From: a bacterium DOLZORAL124_64_63
GTDB taxonomy: Bacteria; Krumholzibacteriota; Krumholzibacteriia; LZORAL124-64-63
DNA length: 37,830 bases
Direction of reading: 5' to 3'
Assembly (NCBI GenBank): GCA_002747875.1
Contig: PDQT01000299.1
Location: forward strand, 1-37,830
Shown here: in pieces, positions 8,952 through 17,408 of the stretch
Layout of the letters: the number at the start of each line of letters is the position of its first letter
Numbering within the stretch: position 1 is the first letter of the stretch
The notes under the pieces: model-generated
Seen by the model: the letters and a program-made list of their open reading frames with translations, nothing else
What the model was told of the DNA's origin: nothing
Databases searched by the model: none
Translations under genes and position numbers: made by a program

Positions 8952-8967
8952 TGGCATCCGGTTTGCA
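8952..8967 (+). promoter_or_regulatory. Sigma-54 promoter upstream of the ABC transporter/TPR/pilD unit
   Basis: TGGCATC-CGGT-TTGCA; full core match with GG-N10-GC spacing; about 84 bp upstream of ATG 9036. Confidence 0.85.
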
Positions 8968-9035
8968 AAACCCTTCTCCGTGAAAAGGAAATACGTCCTG
9001 AAAACGATCTGAATACGGCTTTGGGCCGGAGGTGG

Positions 9036-10022
9036 ATGTTGAGTTTCCAGAAGGTGGTCGCAAACAATCCAGCGCTGGACGCCCCGGAACACCCGGTCGC
9101 GGCGCCCCCGACGGATACCGGATCCCGGCGCAAGGTCGAAACGGAGGCCTTGCGGGTGCTGGATCTGCGCAAGGAGTTCCGCTCGGATTTTCTGCGCAGG
9201 CGGCAGCGGGGTATCGACGGGGTCAGCTTCAGCGTGAACCGGGGCGAGGTCTTCGCCCTGCTGGGGCACAACGGTGCCGGCAAGACCACCACCATCAACT
9301 GCATCCTGGATCTGATCCGGGCCGATGGCGGCAGCGTTCAGATCCTGGGCCTGGCCAACACCGAAGTGGCCAGCCGCCGCCGCGTGGGCTATCTGCCGGA
9401 ACGTCCCTACTTCTTCGAACACCTCAGCGGCCGCGAGCTGCTGCATCTTTACGCGGGTTTGCTGGATGTGCCGGCGGCCAAGCGTGCCGATCAGGTGGAA
9501 AGTGTTCTCCATCGCACCGGCATGAGCGCGGCCGCGGGCCGTCCTTTACGCAAGTACAGCAAGGGTATGTTGCAGCGCATGGGCCTGGCCCAGACGCTGC
9601 TGGGAGATCCCGAATTGCTGATTCTGGACGAGCCCATGAGCGGCCTGGATCCCGTGGGCCGCCGTGAGGTGCGCCAATTGCTGCAGGAATTGCGGCAGGA
9701 GGGGCGCACCATCATCCTGTCCAGCCACATCGTGCCGGATGTGGAGATGCTGGCCGACAAGGTGGGCATTCTCTGCGAAGGCCGCATGGTCGAAACCTGC
9801 GACATGCGCCGCCTCCACCTGGAAAGCCGTTACGAGATCCGTCTGCGCGATGCCGCGGCGGTCACCGGCGTGGCCGTGCAGACCGCGCGGGATGTGGCCG
9901 CCCTCGGCGACGCGCTCCAGGCAGCCCGCGCGGCCGGACGCGAAGTCCTTTCGGTGGAAACCTGCCGTTCGGGCCTGGAGGACCTGTTCATGAAAATCCA
10001 CGACAGCAGGAGAGGAAACTGA
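9036..10022 (+). CDS. ABC transporter ATP-binding protein, PilH-like
   Basis: Walker A GHNGAGKTTT; signature YSKGMLQRMGLAQ; Walker B LLILDEPMSGLDP. Positioned in the pil locus like Myxococcus pilH. ATG 9036 preferred over the track start at 8910. Confidence 0.88.
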   Translation: MLSFQKVVANNPALDAPEHPVAAPPTDTGSRRKVETEALRVLDLRKEFRSDFLRRRQRGIDGVSFSVNRGEVFALLGHNGAGKTTTINCILDLIRADGGSVQILGLANTEVASRRRVGYLPERPYFFEHLSGRELLHLYAGLLDVPAAKRADQVESVLHRTGMSAAAGRPLRKYSKGMLQRMGLAQTLLGDPELLILDEPMSGLDPVGRREVRQLLQELRQEGRTIILSSHIVPDVEMLADKVGILCEGRMVETCDMRRLHLESRYEIRLRDAAAVTGVAVQTARDVAALGDALQAARAAGREVLSVETCRSGLEDLFMKIHDSRRGN

Positions 10023-10795
10023 TGTTTGCCCATGTCGGCATCCTGGCCTACAGCACCTTCCGCGAAACCGTTCGCGACCGCATCTTCTACCTGGTGGCCG
10101 TTTTCGGTTTCGTGATGCTGGCCGGTACGGCCGTGGTCTCGCCCCTGACCGTCGGGGCCCAGGGCAAGATCATGACCGATATGGGGCTGGCCGCCATGAC
10201 CGTCTTCGGTTTGCTGGTGGTGGTCTTCGTGGGCAGCAACATGGTGCGCAAGGAAATGGACAAGGGCACCATCCTGACCATCCTGTCCAAACCGGTCAGC
10301 CGTCGGCAATACCTGTGGGGCAAATTCCTGGGCCTGAGCATGACCCAGATCAGCATGATCGCCGTCATGGGCGTGCTGTTCATGCTCATGACCTTGCTGG
10401 CGCCGGGGGATTTCTCCCTGCGCTTTGTCGGGGCCATCTACATGGGCGTGCTGGAAATGCTGCTGATCACCGCGGTGGTGGTTTTCTTCAGCACCTGCGT
10501 GTCGCCGGTGCTGGCGGCCGTCTTCACCCTGGGCACGTTCGCGGTGGGGCATCTGAGCGAAAGCATCCGTGACTTCGGAGCCATGCAGGGGACCGTGGGG
10601 CAGGCCAGGGTGGCTGAGGTGGTCTACTATCTGGTGCCCAATCTGGAAGTCTTCAACGTGCGCGGGGCCGTGGTGCATGGCGAGACCGTGGCGCCGGAGC
10701 ATATGCTCATGGCCACCCTGTATGCCCTGGCCTATGCGGGCCTGCTGTTGCTGCTGGCCGGCAACATCTTCGCGCGCAAGGAGCTGCGCGGATGA
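10022..10795 (+). CDS. ABC-2 type permease, PilI-like
   Basis: Multiple TM helices; MVRKEMDKGTILTILSKPVSRRQYLWGKFLG motif typical of ABC-2 permeases; overlaps the ATPase stop. Confidence 0.87.
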   Translation: MFAHVGILAYSTFRETVRDRIFYLVAVFGFVMLAGTAVVSPLTVGAQGKIMTDMGLAAMTVFGLLVVVFVGSNMVRKEMDKGTILTILSKPVSRRQYLWGKFLGLSMTQISMIAVMGVLFMLMTLLAPGDFSLRFVGAIYMGVLEMLLITAVVVFFSTCVSPVLAAVFTLGTFAVGHLSESIRDFGAMQGTVGQARVAEVVYYLVPNLEVFNVRGAVVHGETVAPEHMLMATLYALAYAGLLLLLAGNIFARKELRG

Positions 10796-11484
10796 CGGCG
10801 GCCCGGCGCGACTCCCTGCTACAGGTGGGGGCTTTCCTGGTCCTGGCGCTGGTCATGGTCTTCAGTCTGCGGACCTTCGATACCGGCCACTCGCCACAGG
10901 AGAAATACGACCGTCTCTACTTTCCTTCGGGCAAGTTCCTGCGCGAAAGCAGCCTGGGTTTCCGCGAAGCCAACGCCGACTATCTCTGGTTCCGCTTCGT
11001 CCAGTACTACGGCGCTTTCGCCAAGGGTTACAACAACTTTCGCCACTTCGAGCTGCTCATCGACGCCATCACCCGGCTGGATCCGCACTTTGTCGAGGCC
11101 TATCATTTCGCCTCCCTGGTCACCTGGTCGGATCTGGGGAAACCCTACAAGAGTGTGGATATCCTCAAGGAAGGGCTGCTGCATAACCCGCACACGGCGC
11201 GGCTTTATTTCCAGATCGGTCTGATCTACTACGTGGTGGATCATGATTATGATCGCAGCAGCTACTGGTTCACCCGGGCGTCACGTTGCTCGGACGCCAC
11301 GGATCTGGAACGGCGTTTCGCGGCGTTCAGCCGCTACCGGGGCCGGAACCTGTTGGGCAGTCTGCAGATGTGGGAAGAACTGAGGGAAACCACCGACCAG
11401 CCCGGCATGAAGAAACTGGCGGAGAAGATGATCTCCATCATCCAGGAGAAGATGGCGACCGGACAGCAGGCAACGGAAACGTGA
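10792..11484 (+). CDS. Membrane-anchored TPR-type protein of the pil locus
   Basis: Single N-terminal TM (LLQVGAFLVLALVMVFSL), then repeat-like helices (LDPHFVEAYHFASLVTWSDLGKPYKSVDILKEGLLHNPHTARLYFQIG); overlaps the permease stop. Confidence 0.7.
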   Translation: MTAARRDSLLQVGAFLVLALVMVFSLRTFDTGHSPQEKYDRLYFPSGKFLRESSLGFREANADYLWFRFVQYYGAFAKGYNNFRHFELLIDAITRLDPHFVEAYHFASLVTWSDLGKPYKSVDILKEGLLHNPHTARLYFQIGLIYYVVDHDYDRSSYWFTRASRCSDATDLERRFAAFSRYRGRNLLGSLQMWEELRETTDQPGMKKLAEKMISIIQEKMATGQQATET

Positions 11485-11502
11485 AATGATGGGAGATTGG
11501 CC

Positions 11503-12282
11503 GTGAGCGGGAGCTTGAATCCATCCGTTTTCTGGTATGCCGTGGCCGCCGTGGTGGGGGCCTGTTTCGGTAGTTTCAGCAATGTGCTGGTCTACCGTCT
11601 GCCGCGCAACCTGAGCGTGGTGGGACCGCGCAGCTACTGTCCCAAGTGCAAGAAGACCGTGGCCTGGTACGACAACATCCCCCTGCTGAGCTGGGTTCTG
11701 CTGCGCGGACGTTGCCGGCATTGCGCCGCACCCATCAGCCCGCGCTACCTTCTGCTGGAGATGGCGGGCATCCTTTGCGTCCTGGTGGGCTTCGGGCGTT
11801 TCGGCGTGACGGGGCAGGGGGTTGGCGCGGCCCTGTACCTGCTTCTGCTGGTGAATGTCGCCATCATCGATTGGCAGCACATGATCATTCCCCACACCCT
11901 GACCGTTGCCGGCATGGTGGCGGGGCTGGGGCTGTCCTTCTTCACACCCCTGGGGCCCGTGGACAGCCTGCTGGGGTTGCTGGCGGGCGGCGGCATCATC
12001 CTGGGCGTCAGCTATGGCTACAAGCTGGCGCGCGGGGTCCTGGGCATGGGGGGCGGTGATGTCATGCTGATGGGCATGGTGGGCGCCTTCCAGGGGCCCT
12101 ATGGCGTGCTGGCGGTGCTTTTCGGCGGGGCTTTCCTGGGGTCGCTTTATGCGTTGACGGCCATGCGGGGCAAACCCGCGGGGGCGGCCAAGCTGCCCTT
12201 CGGCACCTTCCTGGCGGCCGCGGCGCTGGTGGTGCTGCTGGCCGGAGAAAGACTCTGGCAAGCCTATATCGCCCTGTTCTGA
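11503..12282 (+). CDS. pilD: Prepilin peptidase PilD
   Basis: GSFSNVLVYRLPR, YCPKCKKTVAWYDNIPLLSW, CRHCAAPISPRY and aspartyl-protease motif GGGDVMLM; GTG 11503 after GGGAG. Confidence 0.95.
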   Translation: MSGSLNPSVFWYAVAAVVGACFGSFSNVLVYRLPRNLSVVGPRSYCPKCKKTVAWYDNIPLLSWVLLRGRCRHCAAPISPRYLLLEMAGILCVLVGFGRFGVTGQGVGAALYLLLLVNVAIIDWQHMIIPHTLTVAGMVAGLGLSFFTPLGPVDSLLGLLAGGGIILGVSYGYKLARGVLGMGGGDVMLMGMVGAFQGPYGVLAVLFGGAFLGSLYALTAMRGKPAGAAKLPFGTFLAAAALVVLLAGERLWQAYIALF

Positions 12283-12432
12283 TTCATCTGCTGACGCCGC
12301 CGGTAAATTTTTCCCCGCTACGGTCGAAATATCTTTCCCACAAGGTCTTTACGTTTCTCACCACGGTTTGGAATTTCGCGTCATTCCGGGAAAAAAGCCT
12401 CAAGCCCGGATCTGGGCAGCCGAACCGGACAC

Positions 12433-12448
12433 TGGCACGAGAGTTGCC
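12433..12448 (+). promoter_or_regulatory. Sigma-54 promoter upstream of pilMNOPQ
   Basis: TGGCACG-AGAG-TTGCC; GG-N10-GC spacing; about 88 bp upstream of the pilM ATG. Confidence 0.87.
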
Positions 12449-12520
12449 AGCAAAGCGCTGGGATAGGGACCATGAGGGTCGATCCCGAGCCAAAGACATC
12501 AGCAGCAAGGCAGGATTCCC

Positions 12521-13699
12521 ATGTTTGGCTTCCTGAAGAAGAAGAGAAAAAGCCTCATCGCCATGGACATCGGTTCCAACGTGGTGAAGGTCTTGCGTCT
12601 GGATCTGAACGAAGAGCGGCCGGTGGTCACCCATTTCGCCATGGCCGACCTTCCGCCCGAGGCCATCGTCGACGGCGAGATCATGGACCGTGAACTGGTC
12701 ATTCAGACCATCCAGGACTGCGCTTCCGAGGCGGAGATTCCCGACGAGCCCGTGGCCAGCGCCGTGGCGGGTCGGGCGGTCATCGTTAAGAAAATTGTCA
12801 TGGACCAGATGAGCGAGGAAGAAGCGCGCGAGGCCATCTACTGGGAGGCCGAGCAGCACGTGCCCTTCGACATCGACGATATCAGCCTGGACTTCGAGGT
12901 TCTGCAAGAGGATATCGGCGCCGGGCAGATGGAATTGATGCTGGTGGCGGCCAAGAAGGACATGATCCTCACCCAGGCCGAACTGATCCGCGACGCGGGC
13001 TTCGTGGTGGAAGTTATCGATGTGGCCAGCTTCGCCAACCAGAACAGCTGGGAATTCACCGGTAAGCGGGATCTGGTCCTGGAAATGGCCGAAGAGGCGG
13101 CACCGGAGCCCGAGCCCGCGTTGGCCGGCTCTCTGGATGACGACATCGAGGGCTTCGGGCCGGAAGAGCCCGGGCTGGAAGAGGATGGCGACGAGGAGTT
13201 CGTCGCCCTGCTGGATGTGGGTGGTGGCGTGACGAACGTGCACATCGTCAAGGGCGGCGTGCCGTACTTCACCAAGGATCTGCCCCTGGGGGTGGGCCAT
13301 TTCATCGAGGAATTCCAGAAGCAGATGGGCCTGAGCTACGAGTCGGCCCAGAGTTTGGCCCGTGGTGAAGAGGCGGATGTGGACCAGGAACTGGTGCTGG
13401 ACATCGTGCGCACCGTGGCCTCGGAAATCTACAAGGGGCTGGAGCCCAGCCTCAGCTACCTGAAGACCGCCGGCGAAGCCGACGGCATCGACCGCATCGT
13501 CCTGAGCGGCGGCGGGGCGCACCTGCCCGGCCTGGCCGATTACCTGTCCGAGGTCTACGCCATTCCGGCGGAGAAGGCGGATCCCCTGGCGGGGCTGGAC
13601 TATGACCCGGATCTGTTTGCCGCCGGGCAGGCCGAACACCTGAGCCCGTTGCTGTCCGTCAGCGTCGGGCTGGCTCTGCGTCAGGGGGTGACGTCATGA
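12521..13699 (+). CDS. pilM: Type IV pilus assembly protein PilM (actin-like ATPase)
   Basis: AMDIGSNVVKVLRLD phosphate loop; FVALLDVGGGVTNVHIV; IVLSGGGAHLPGL; followed by pilN. Confidence 0.94.
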   Translation: MFGFLKKKRKSLIAMDIGSNVVKVLRLDLNEERPVVTHFAMADLPPEAIVDGEIMDRELVIQTIQDCASEAEIPDEPVASAVAGRAVIVKKIVMDQMSEEEAREAIYWEAEQHVPFDIDDISLDFEVLQEDIGAGQMELMLVAAKKDMILTQAELIRDAGFVVEVIDVASFANQNSWEFTGKRDLVLEMAEEAAPEPEPALAGSLDDDIEGFGPEEPGLEEDGDEEFVALLDVGGGVTNVHIVKGGVPYFTKDLPLGVGHFIEEFQKQMGLSYESAQSLARGEEADVDQELVLDIVRTVASEIYKGLEPSLSYLKTAGEADGIDRIVLSGGGAHLPGLADYLSEVYAIPAEKADPLAGLDYDPDLFAAGQAEHLSPLLSVSVGLALRQGVTS

Positions 13700-14274
13700 T
13701 CCGCATCAACCTGCTGCCTCATGAGGAACTGCCCAAGAAGAAGGGGTTGCAGATCCCGCAGCTGAACACCTTCGCGCCTCTGATCCTGATCCTGGTGGCG
13801 GCCCTGGCCATTGGCGGGGCTTATATCCACCAGAGCAAGCAGATCACGGCTCTGGAGGAAGTGATCGCCGAGGAGGAGGCGGAAAGCCGCCGCCTGGCGC
13901 CGGAGATCGCCAAGATCAAGCGGCTGAACCAGCAGCGCAAGGATCTGAACGATCGCCTCGACGTGATCACCGAACTGGATCGGGATCGCTACTTCCGGGT
14001 CCATCTGATGGATCAACTGAACCGCAGCCTGCCCGAGCACATGTGGTTGACCCGCTTCGAGGATATCGGCGGCGACAGCTACCAGGTGGAGGGCGTGACC
14101 TTCAGCAATTTTCTCATCAGCGACTTCATGCAACGCGTCACCAACAGCCCCTGGTTCGCTACCGTGGATCTGACGGTGGCGGAAAAGGGTGAGATCGGTG
14201 AAGTGGAAGTCATCAAGTTCAAGGCCAAGGCCCAAGCCGTGCGGCGCGCGCCCAGGGCCGAATTCGACGGGTAG
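13696..14274 (+). CDS. pilN: Type IV pilus assembly protein PilN
   Basis: MIRINLLPHEELPKKK N-terminus, one TM, overlaps the pilM stop. Confidence 0.93.
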   Translation: MIRINLLPHEELPKKKGLQIPQLNTFAPLILILVAALAIGGAYIHQSKQITALEEVIAEEEAESRRLAPEIAKIKRLNQQRKDLNDRLDVITELDRDRYFRVHLMDQLNRSLPEHMWLTRFEDIGGDSYQVEGVTFSNFLISDFMQRVTNSPWFATVDLTVAEKGEIGEVEVIKFKAKAQAVRRAPRAEFDG

Positions 14275-14285
14275 GAAGGACCATC

Positions 14286-14945
14286 ATGGATATCGACGTC
14301 AAAGATCCCAAATTTCTGCGCTGGGCCATGGCGATCCTGGTGGTGCTGGTGGCTGTGCCGATGTACTTCCTGTCGGCCATGTACCCCTTCACCTACGCCG
14401 CTCGCAAGAGCGATGTGGCCGCCTTGGAAGCCCGTCATCAGGAGCTGAGCCGGGACCTGGAGAAGGCCCGTCTGCTGGTGAGGAACCTGGAGCGGGTGGA
14501 GCAGGAGTACGCCATCCTGCATGACCAGTGGCAGGTGGCCCGCACGCTGTTGCCCGAGAAGAACCAGATGCCCGATCTGCTGCGCAAGGTCACGGCGGCC
14601 GGTCAGCAATCGGGGGTGGAATTCCAGATCTTTCGCCCGCAGAACGCCGTGGGGCGCGGCTTCTACGCCGACAACCCCATCGAGGTCAGCCTGGAGGGCG
14701 GGTACCACCAGACGGGTGTTTTCCTGAGCCGGCTGGCCAATATGAACCGCATCGTGAATGTCTCGAACCTGCGCATGGAAGGCATCAAGGAGCAGGAGGA
14801 CCAGCCCTTCACCATGAAGACGGACCTGATCCTGACGGCCTACACCCTGGATGGTTCCCAGCCCCGCGGTGTCGCGGGCGGCTCGGGCGGTAACGCCAGG
14901 AAGAAACCCCAAACCGCCAAGGTTCCGGCCCAGGCCGGTCGCTAA
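14286..14945 (+). CDS. pilO: Type IV pilus assembly protein PilO
   Basis: N-terminal TM, coiled coil, QVARTLLPEKNQMPDLLRKVTAAGQQSGVEFQIFRP typical of PilO; position after pilN. Confidence 0.92.
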   Translation: MDIDVKDPKFLRWAMAILVVLVAVPMYFLSAMYPFTYAARKSDVAALEARHQELSRDLEKARLLVRNLERVEQEYAILHDQWQVARTLLPEKNQMPDLLRKVTAAGQQSGVEFQIFRPQNAVGRGFYADNPIEVSLEGGYHQTGVFLSRLANMNRIVNVSNLRMEGIKEQEDQPFTMKTDLILTAYTLDGSQPRGVAGGSGGNARKKPQTAKVPAQAGR

Positions 14946-14957
14946 AGGAGGGTGGAA

Positions 14958-15413
14958 ATGAAGAACCTGGAAAAGACCACCCTGACGGCTCTGATCTGCG
15001 TGCTGTGCGCCGTGGTCGCACTGCCGGTGCTGGCGGATGACGGGCCGGGCTCGGTGAGCCCGTCGCAGGAGGCGCGGGAGCGCATCAACGCCCTGCGCGC
15101 CAATGAATTTTTCTACCAGAGCTACGGCAAGGAGGACCCCTTCAAGGTCCTCGTCAGCGGGGATTACGAAGCCTCCCCGGCCAACGATCTGGTCGATATG
15201 AACAGCGCCCACCTGGTGGGTGTGATGTGGGGCCAGGAGGATCGTTTCGCCCTGGTCGAAGATGGAGAAGGTTTCGGTTATATCCTGCGTGTGGGCGATC
15301 GTGTCCGCAGCGGCCGCGTCGTCAGCATCCGCAAAAATTCACTCACCGCGCGGGTCACTCTCTACGGAATCACCAACAAGGTGGTCCTGAAGCTCGAGAA
15401 ACTGGAGGACTGA
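14958..15413 (+). CDS. pilP: Type IV pilus assembly protein PilP
   Basis: DPFKVLV and HLVGVMWGQEDRFALVEDGEGFGYILRVGDRV; ATG 14958 after AAAGGAGGG; between pilO and pilQ. Confidence 0.9.
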   Translation: MKNLEKTTLTALICVLCAVVALPVLADDGPGSVSPSQEARERINALRANEFFYQSYGKEDPFKVLVSGDYEASPANDLVDMNSAHLVGVMWGQEDRFALVEDGEGFGYILRVGDRVRSGRVVSIRKNSLTARVTLYGITNKVVLKLEKLED

Positions 15414-15417
15414 GAAA

Positions 15418-16794
15418 ATGTTCGGAAGGATCCGCTTTGCCCACCTGATCGCCCTGTCCGTCCTGCTTTTGACCTCCGGCCTGGCCCTGGCGCAGGACGC
15501 GGAAGTCGTCCCCCCGGAGAAACCGGTCAAGGAAGATATGGGGCGCCCCATTTCTCTTGATGTCCAGGATGCCGACATCCAGACCGTGCTGCGTTCGCTG
15601 AGCAGTTTCAGCGGCAGCAACATCGTGGCCAGTCCTCGCGTGGAGGGCAAGGTCACGGTGCGTCTGGATCAGGTGCCCTGGAAGGAAGCTCTGGGGGTTA
15701 TCCTCAGGGCCCACAGCTTCGGCTACGTGGAAGAGGAAGGTGTCATCCGCATCGACACTTCCGAGGAGTTGCGGGAAGAGCAGCTGGCCCACCAGCGCGC
15801 CCGCAAGCAGGTCGAGGAACTCAGCATCCTGGACCTGGGGCTGGTGCCTTTGAAATACGCCAACGCCGACGAGGTGAGGGACGCCCTGGAGAAGATGCTG
15901 ACCGATCGCGGCAACATCGACGTGGACGTGCGCACCAACAGCCTGCTGATCAACGACGTGTCCGATCGTGTGGCCCTGATCAGCGAAATGGCCCGCCAGT
16001 TGGACAGCCGCACCCCGCAGGTGGAGATCAATGCCCGCCTGGTGGACATGAGCGTCAAGGCCACCCGGGAACTGGGCATCAACTGGGGCCTGGGCAACTT
16101 CCACCCCTCGGGCGCCAACATCGCCGGAGCGGGGACCATCGACAACAAGTTCACCGGCCCGTCGGCCGATGTGCAGGTGGCCACCGTCCAGGACTGGGGC
16201 GAGTTGATGATGCAGGTCCAGGCCCTGGAGAACTCCAACGATGCCCGGCTGATCAGCAACCCGGTCATCACGACCACGGACAACCGCGAGGCCAAGATCC
16301 TGGTGGGACAGAAAATTCCCCTGATCGTTTCCGATGAGGCGGGGAACGCCATCACCCAGCTGACGACCATCGGCATCATGCTGCAGGTCACCCCGCACAT
16401 CAACAGCGAGGACCGCATCACCCTGGACATCCACAACGAGGTGAGCGATCTGTCCAGCCAGGCCACGGTGCAGGGCGGCGTGATCATCAACACCTCCGAA
16501 TCGGACACCCGGGTGCTGGTGGCCAACGGTGAGACCGCCATCGTCGGCGGACTGATCCGTAAGGTGGAGAGCCAGCTGGAGAGCGGCGTGCCCGTGCTCA
16601 AGGACCTGCCTCTGCTGGGCGCCCTCTTCAAGCACAGCGGCACCACCCACGATGACCGCGAGCTGGTGGTGTTTGTGACCCCGCGCATCGTCACCGACGA
16701 GTACATCGGGCGCCAGACCCTGACTCCGGACAGCGAAGTGACCTATTCTCCCGAATACTTCGAGGAAATGCCGGTCGAAGACGTCTTGCGGTAG
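15418..16794 (+). CDS. pilQ: Type IV pilus secretin PilQ (short form)
   Basis: Signal peptide; STN-like ISLDVQDADIQTVLRSLSSFSGSNIV; secretin domain SNPVITTTDNREAKILVGQKIPL and VPVLKDLPLLGALFKH. Confidence 0.94.
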   Translation: MFGRIRFAHLIALSVLLLTSGLALAQDAEVVPPEKPVKEDMGRPISLDVQDADIQTVLRSLSSFSGSNIVASPRVEGKVTVRLDQVPWKEALGVILRAHSFGYVEEEGVIRIDTSEELREEQLAHQRARKQVEELSILDLGLVPLKYANADEVRDALEKMLTDRGNIDVDVRTNSLLINDVSDRVALISEMARQLDSRTPQVEINARLVDMSVKATRELGINWGLGNFHPSGANIAGAGTIDNKFTGPSADVQVATVQDWGELMMQVQALENSNDARLISNPVITTTDNREAKILVGQKIPLIVSDEAGNAITQLTTIGIMLQVTPHINSEDRITLDIHNEVSDLSSQATVQGGVIINTSESDTRVLVANGETAIVGGLIRKVESQLESGVPVLKDLPLLGALFKHSGTTHDDRELVVFVTPRIVTDEYIGRQTLTPDSEVTYSPEYFEEMPVEDVLR

Positions 16795-16822
16795 CCGCGA
16801 CCGGAAAGACGAAGTGCACACC

Positions 16823-16858
16823 CAGCGCCCTCCCGCATTGCCAGGCGGGGGGGCGCTG
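16823..16858 (+). terminator. Terminator-like hairpin after pilQ (no clear U-tract)
   Basis: CAGCGCCCTCCCGC-attgccag-GCGGGGGGGCGCTG, a 14-bp stem with one T-G wobble. Confidence 0.6.
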
Positions 16859-16874
16859 TATTACTGTACCGGAC

Positions 16875-17408
16875 ATGTGGATATCGTTTGTGGGATTCAT
16901 GGCCAGCGGCAAGAGCTCGGTGGCGGCCCGTCTGGAGGCCGGCACCCGGCGCCCGCGTGTATCCCTTGATGAGCTGATAGAAGAGCGTGCCGGTCGCAGC
17001 ATCGCTTCCATCTTTGCCGCCGAGGGCCTGGCGTCCTTCCGCCGGCGGGAATTGGAGGCGCTGCAAAGTCTGGATCCCGACCGCAATCTGCTGGTGGATA
17101 CCGGCGGTGGCATCGTGGAGACCGAGGCGGCGGTGGCTCGACTCCGCGCCAACGGCGTGGTCATTTGGCTGGACTGCGGCTGGGAAGATGTACGCGCCCG
17201 GCTCAAGGAAGGCCCCGCGGGGGTGCGCCCTCTGGTGCAGCAACTGGGCTGGGCGGGGCTGGAAGAGCTGTTCCGCCGTCGGCGTCCCCTGTATGCGGCC
17301 GCCGCCGATTTCCGTCTGAACGCCACCGGGGATCTGGAAGGACTGGGCCGCGCCGCCATGCACCGCAGCCTTGTCTGGCAGCGGCAACGGGAAAGGCGGG
17401 GCGCGTGA
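16875..17408 (+). CDS. aroK: Shikimate kinase-like P-loop kinase
   Basis: FVGFMASGKSSVAARL P-loop, SLDELIEERAGRSIASIFAAEGLASFRRRELEAL and DTGGGIV motifs. Confidence 0.8.
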   Translation: MWISFVGFMASGKSSVAARLEAGTRRPRVSLDELIEERAGRSIASIFAAEGLASFRRRELEALQSLDPDRNLLVDTGGGIVETEAAVARLRANGVVIWLDCGWEDVRARLKEGPAGVRPLVQQLGWAGLEELFRRRRPLYAAAADFRLNATGDLEGLGRAAMHRSLVWQRQRERRGA

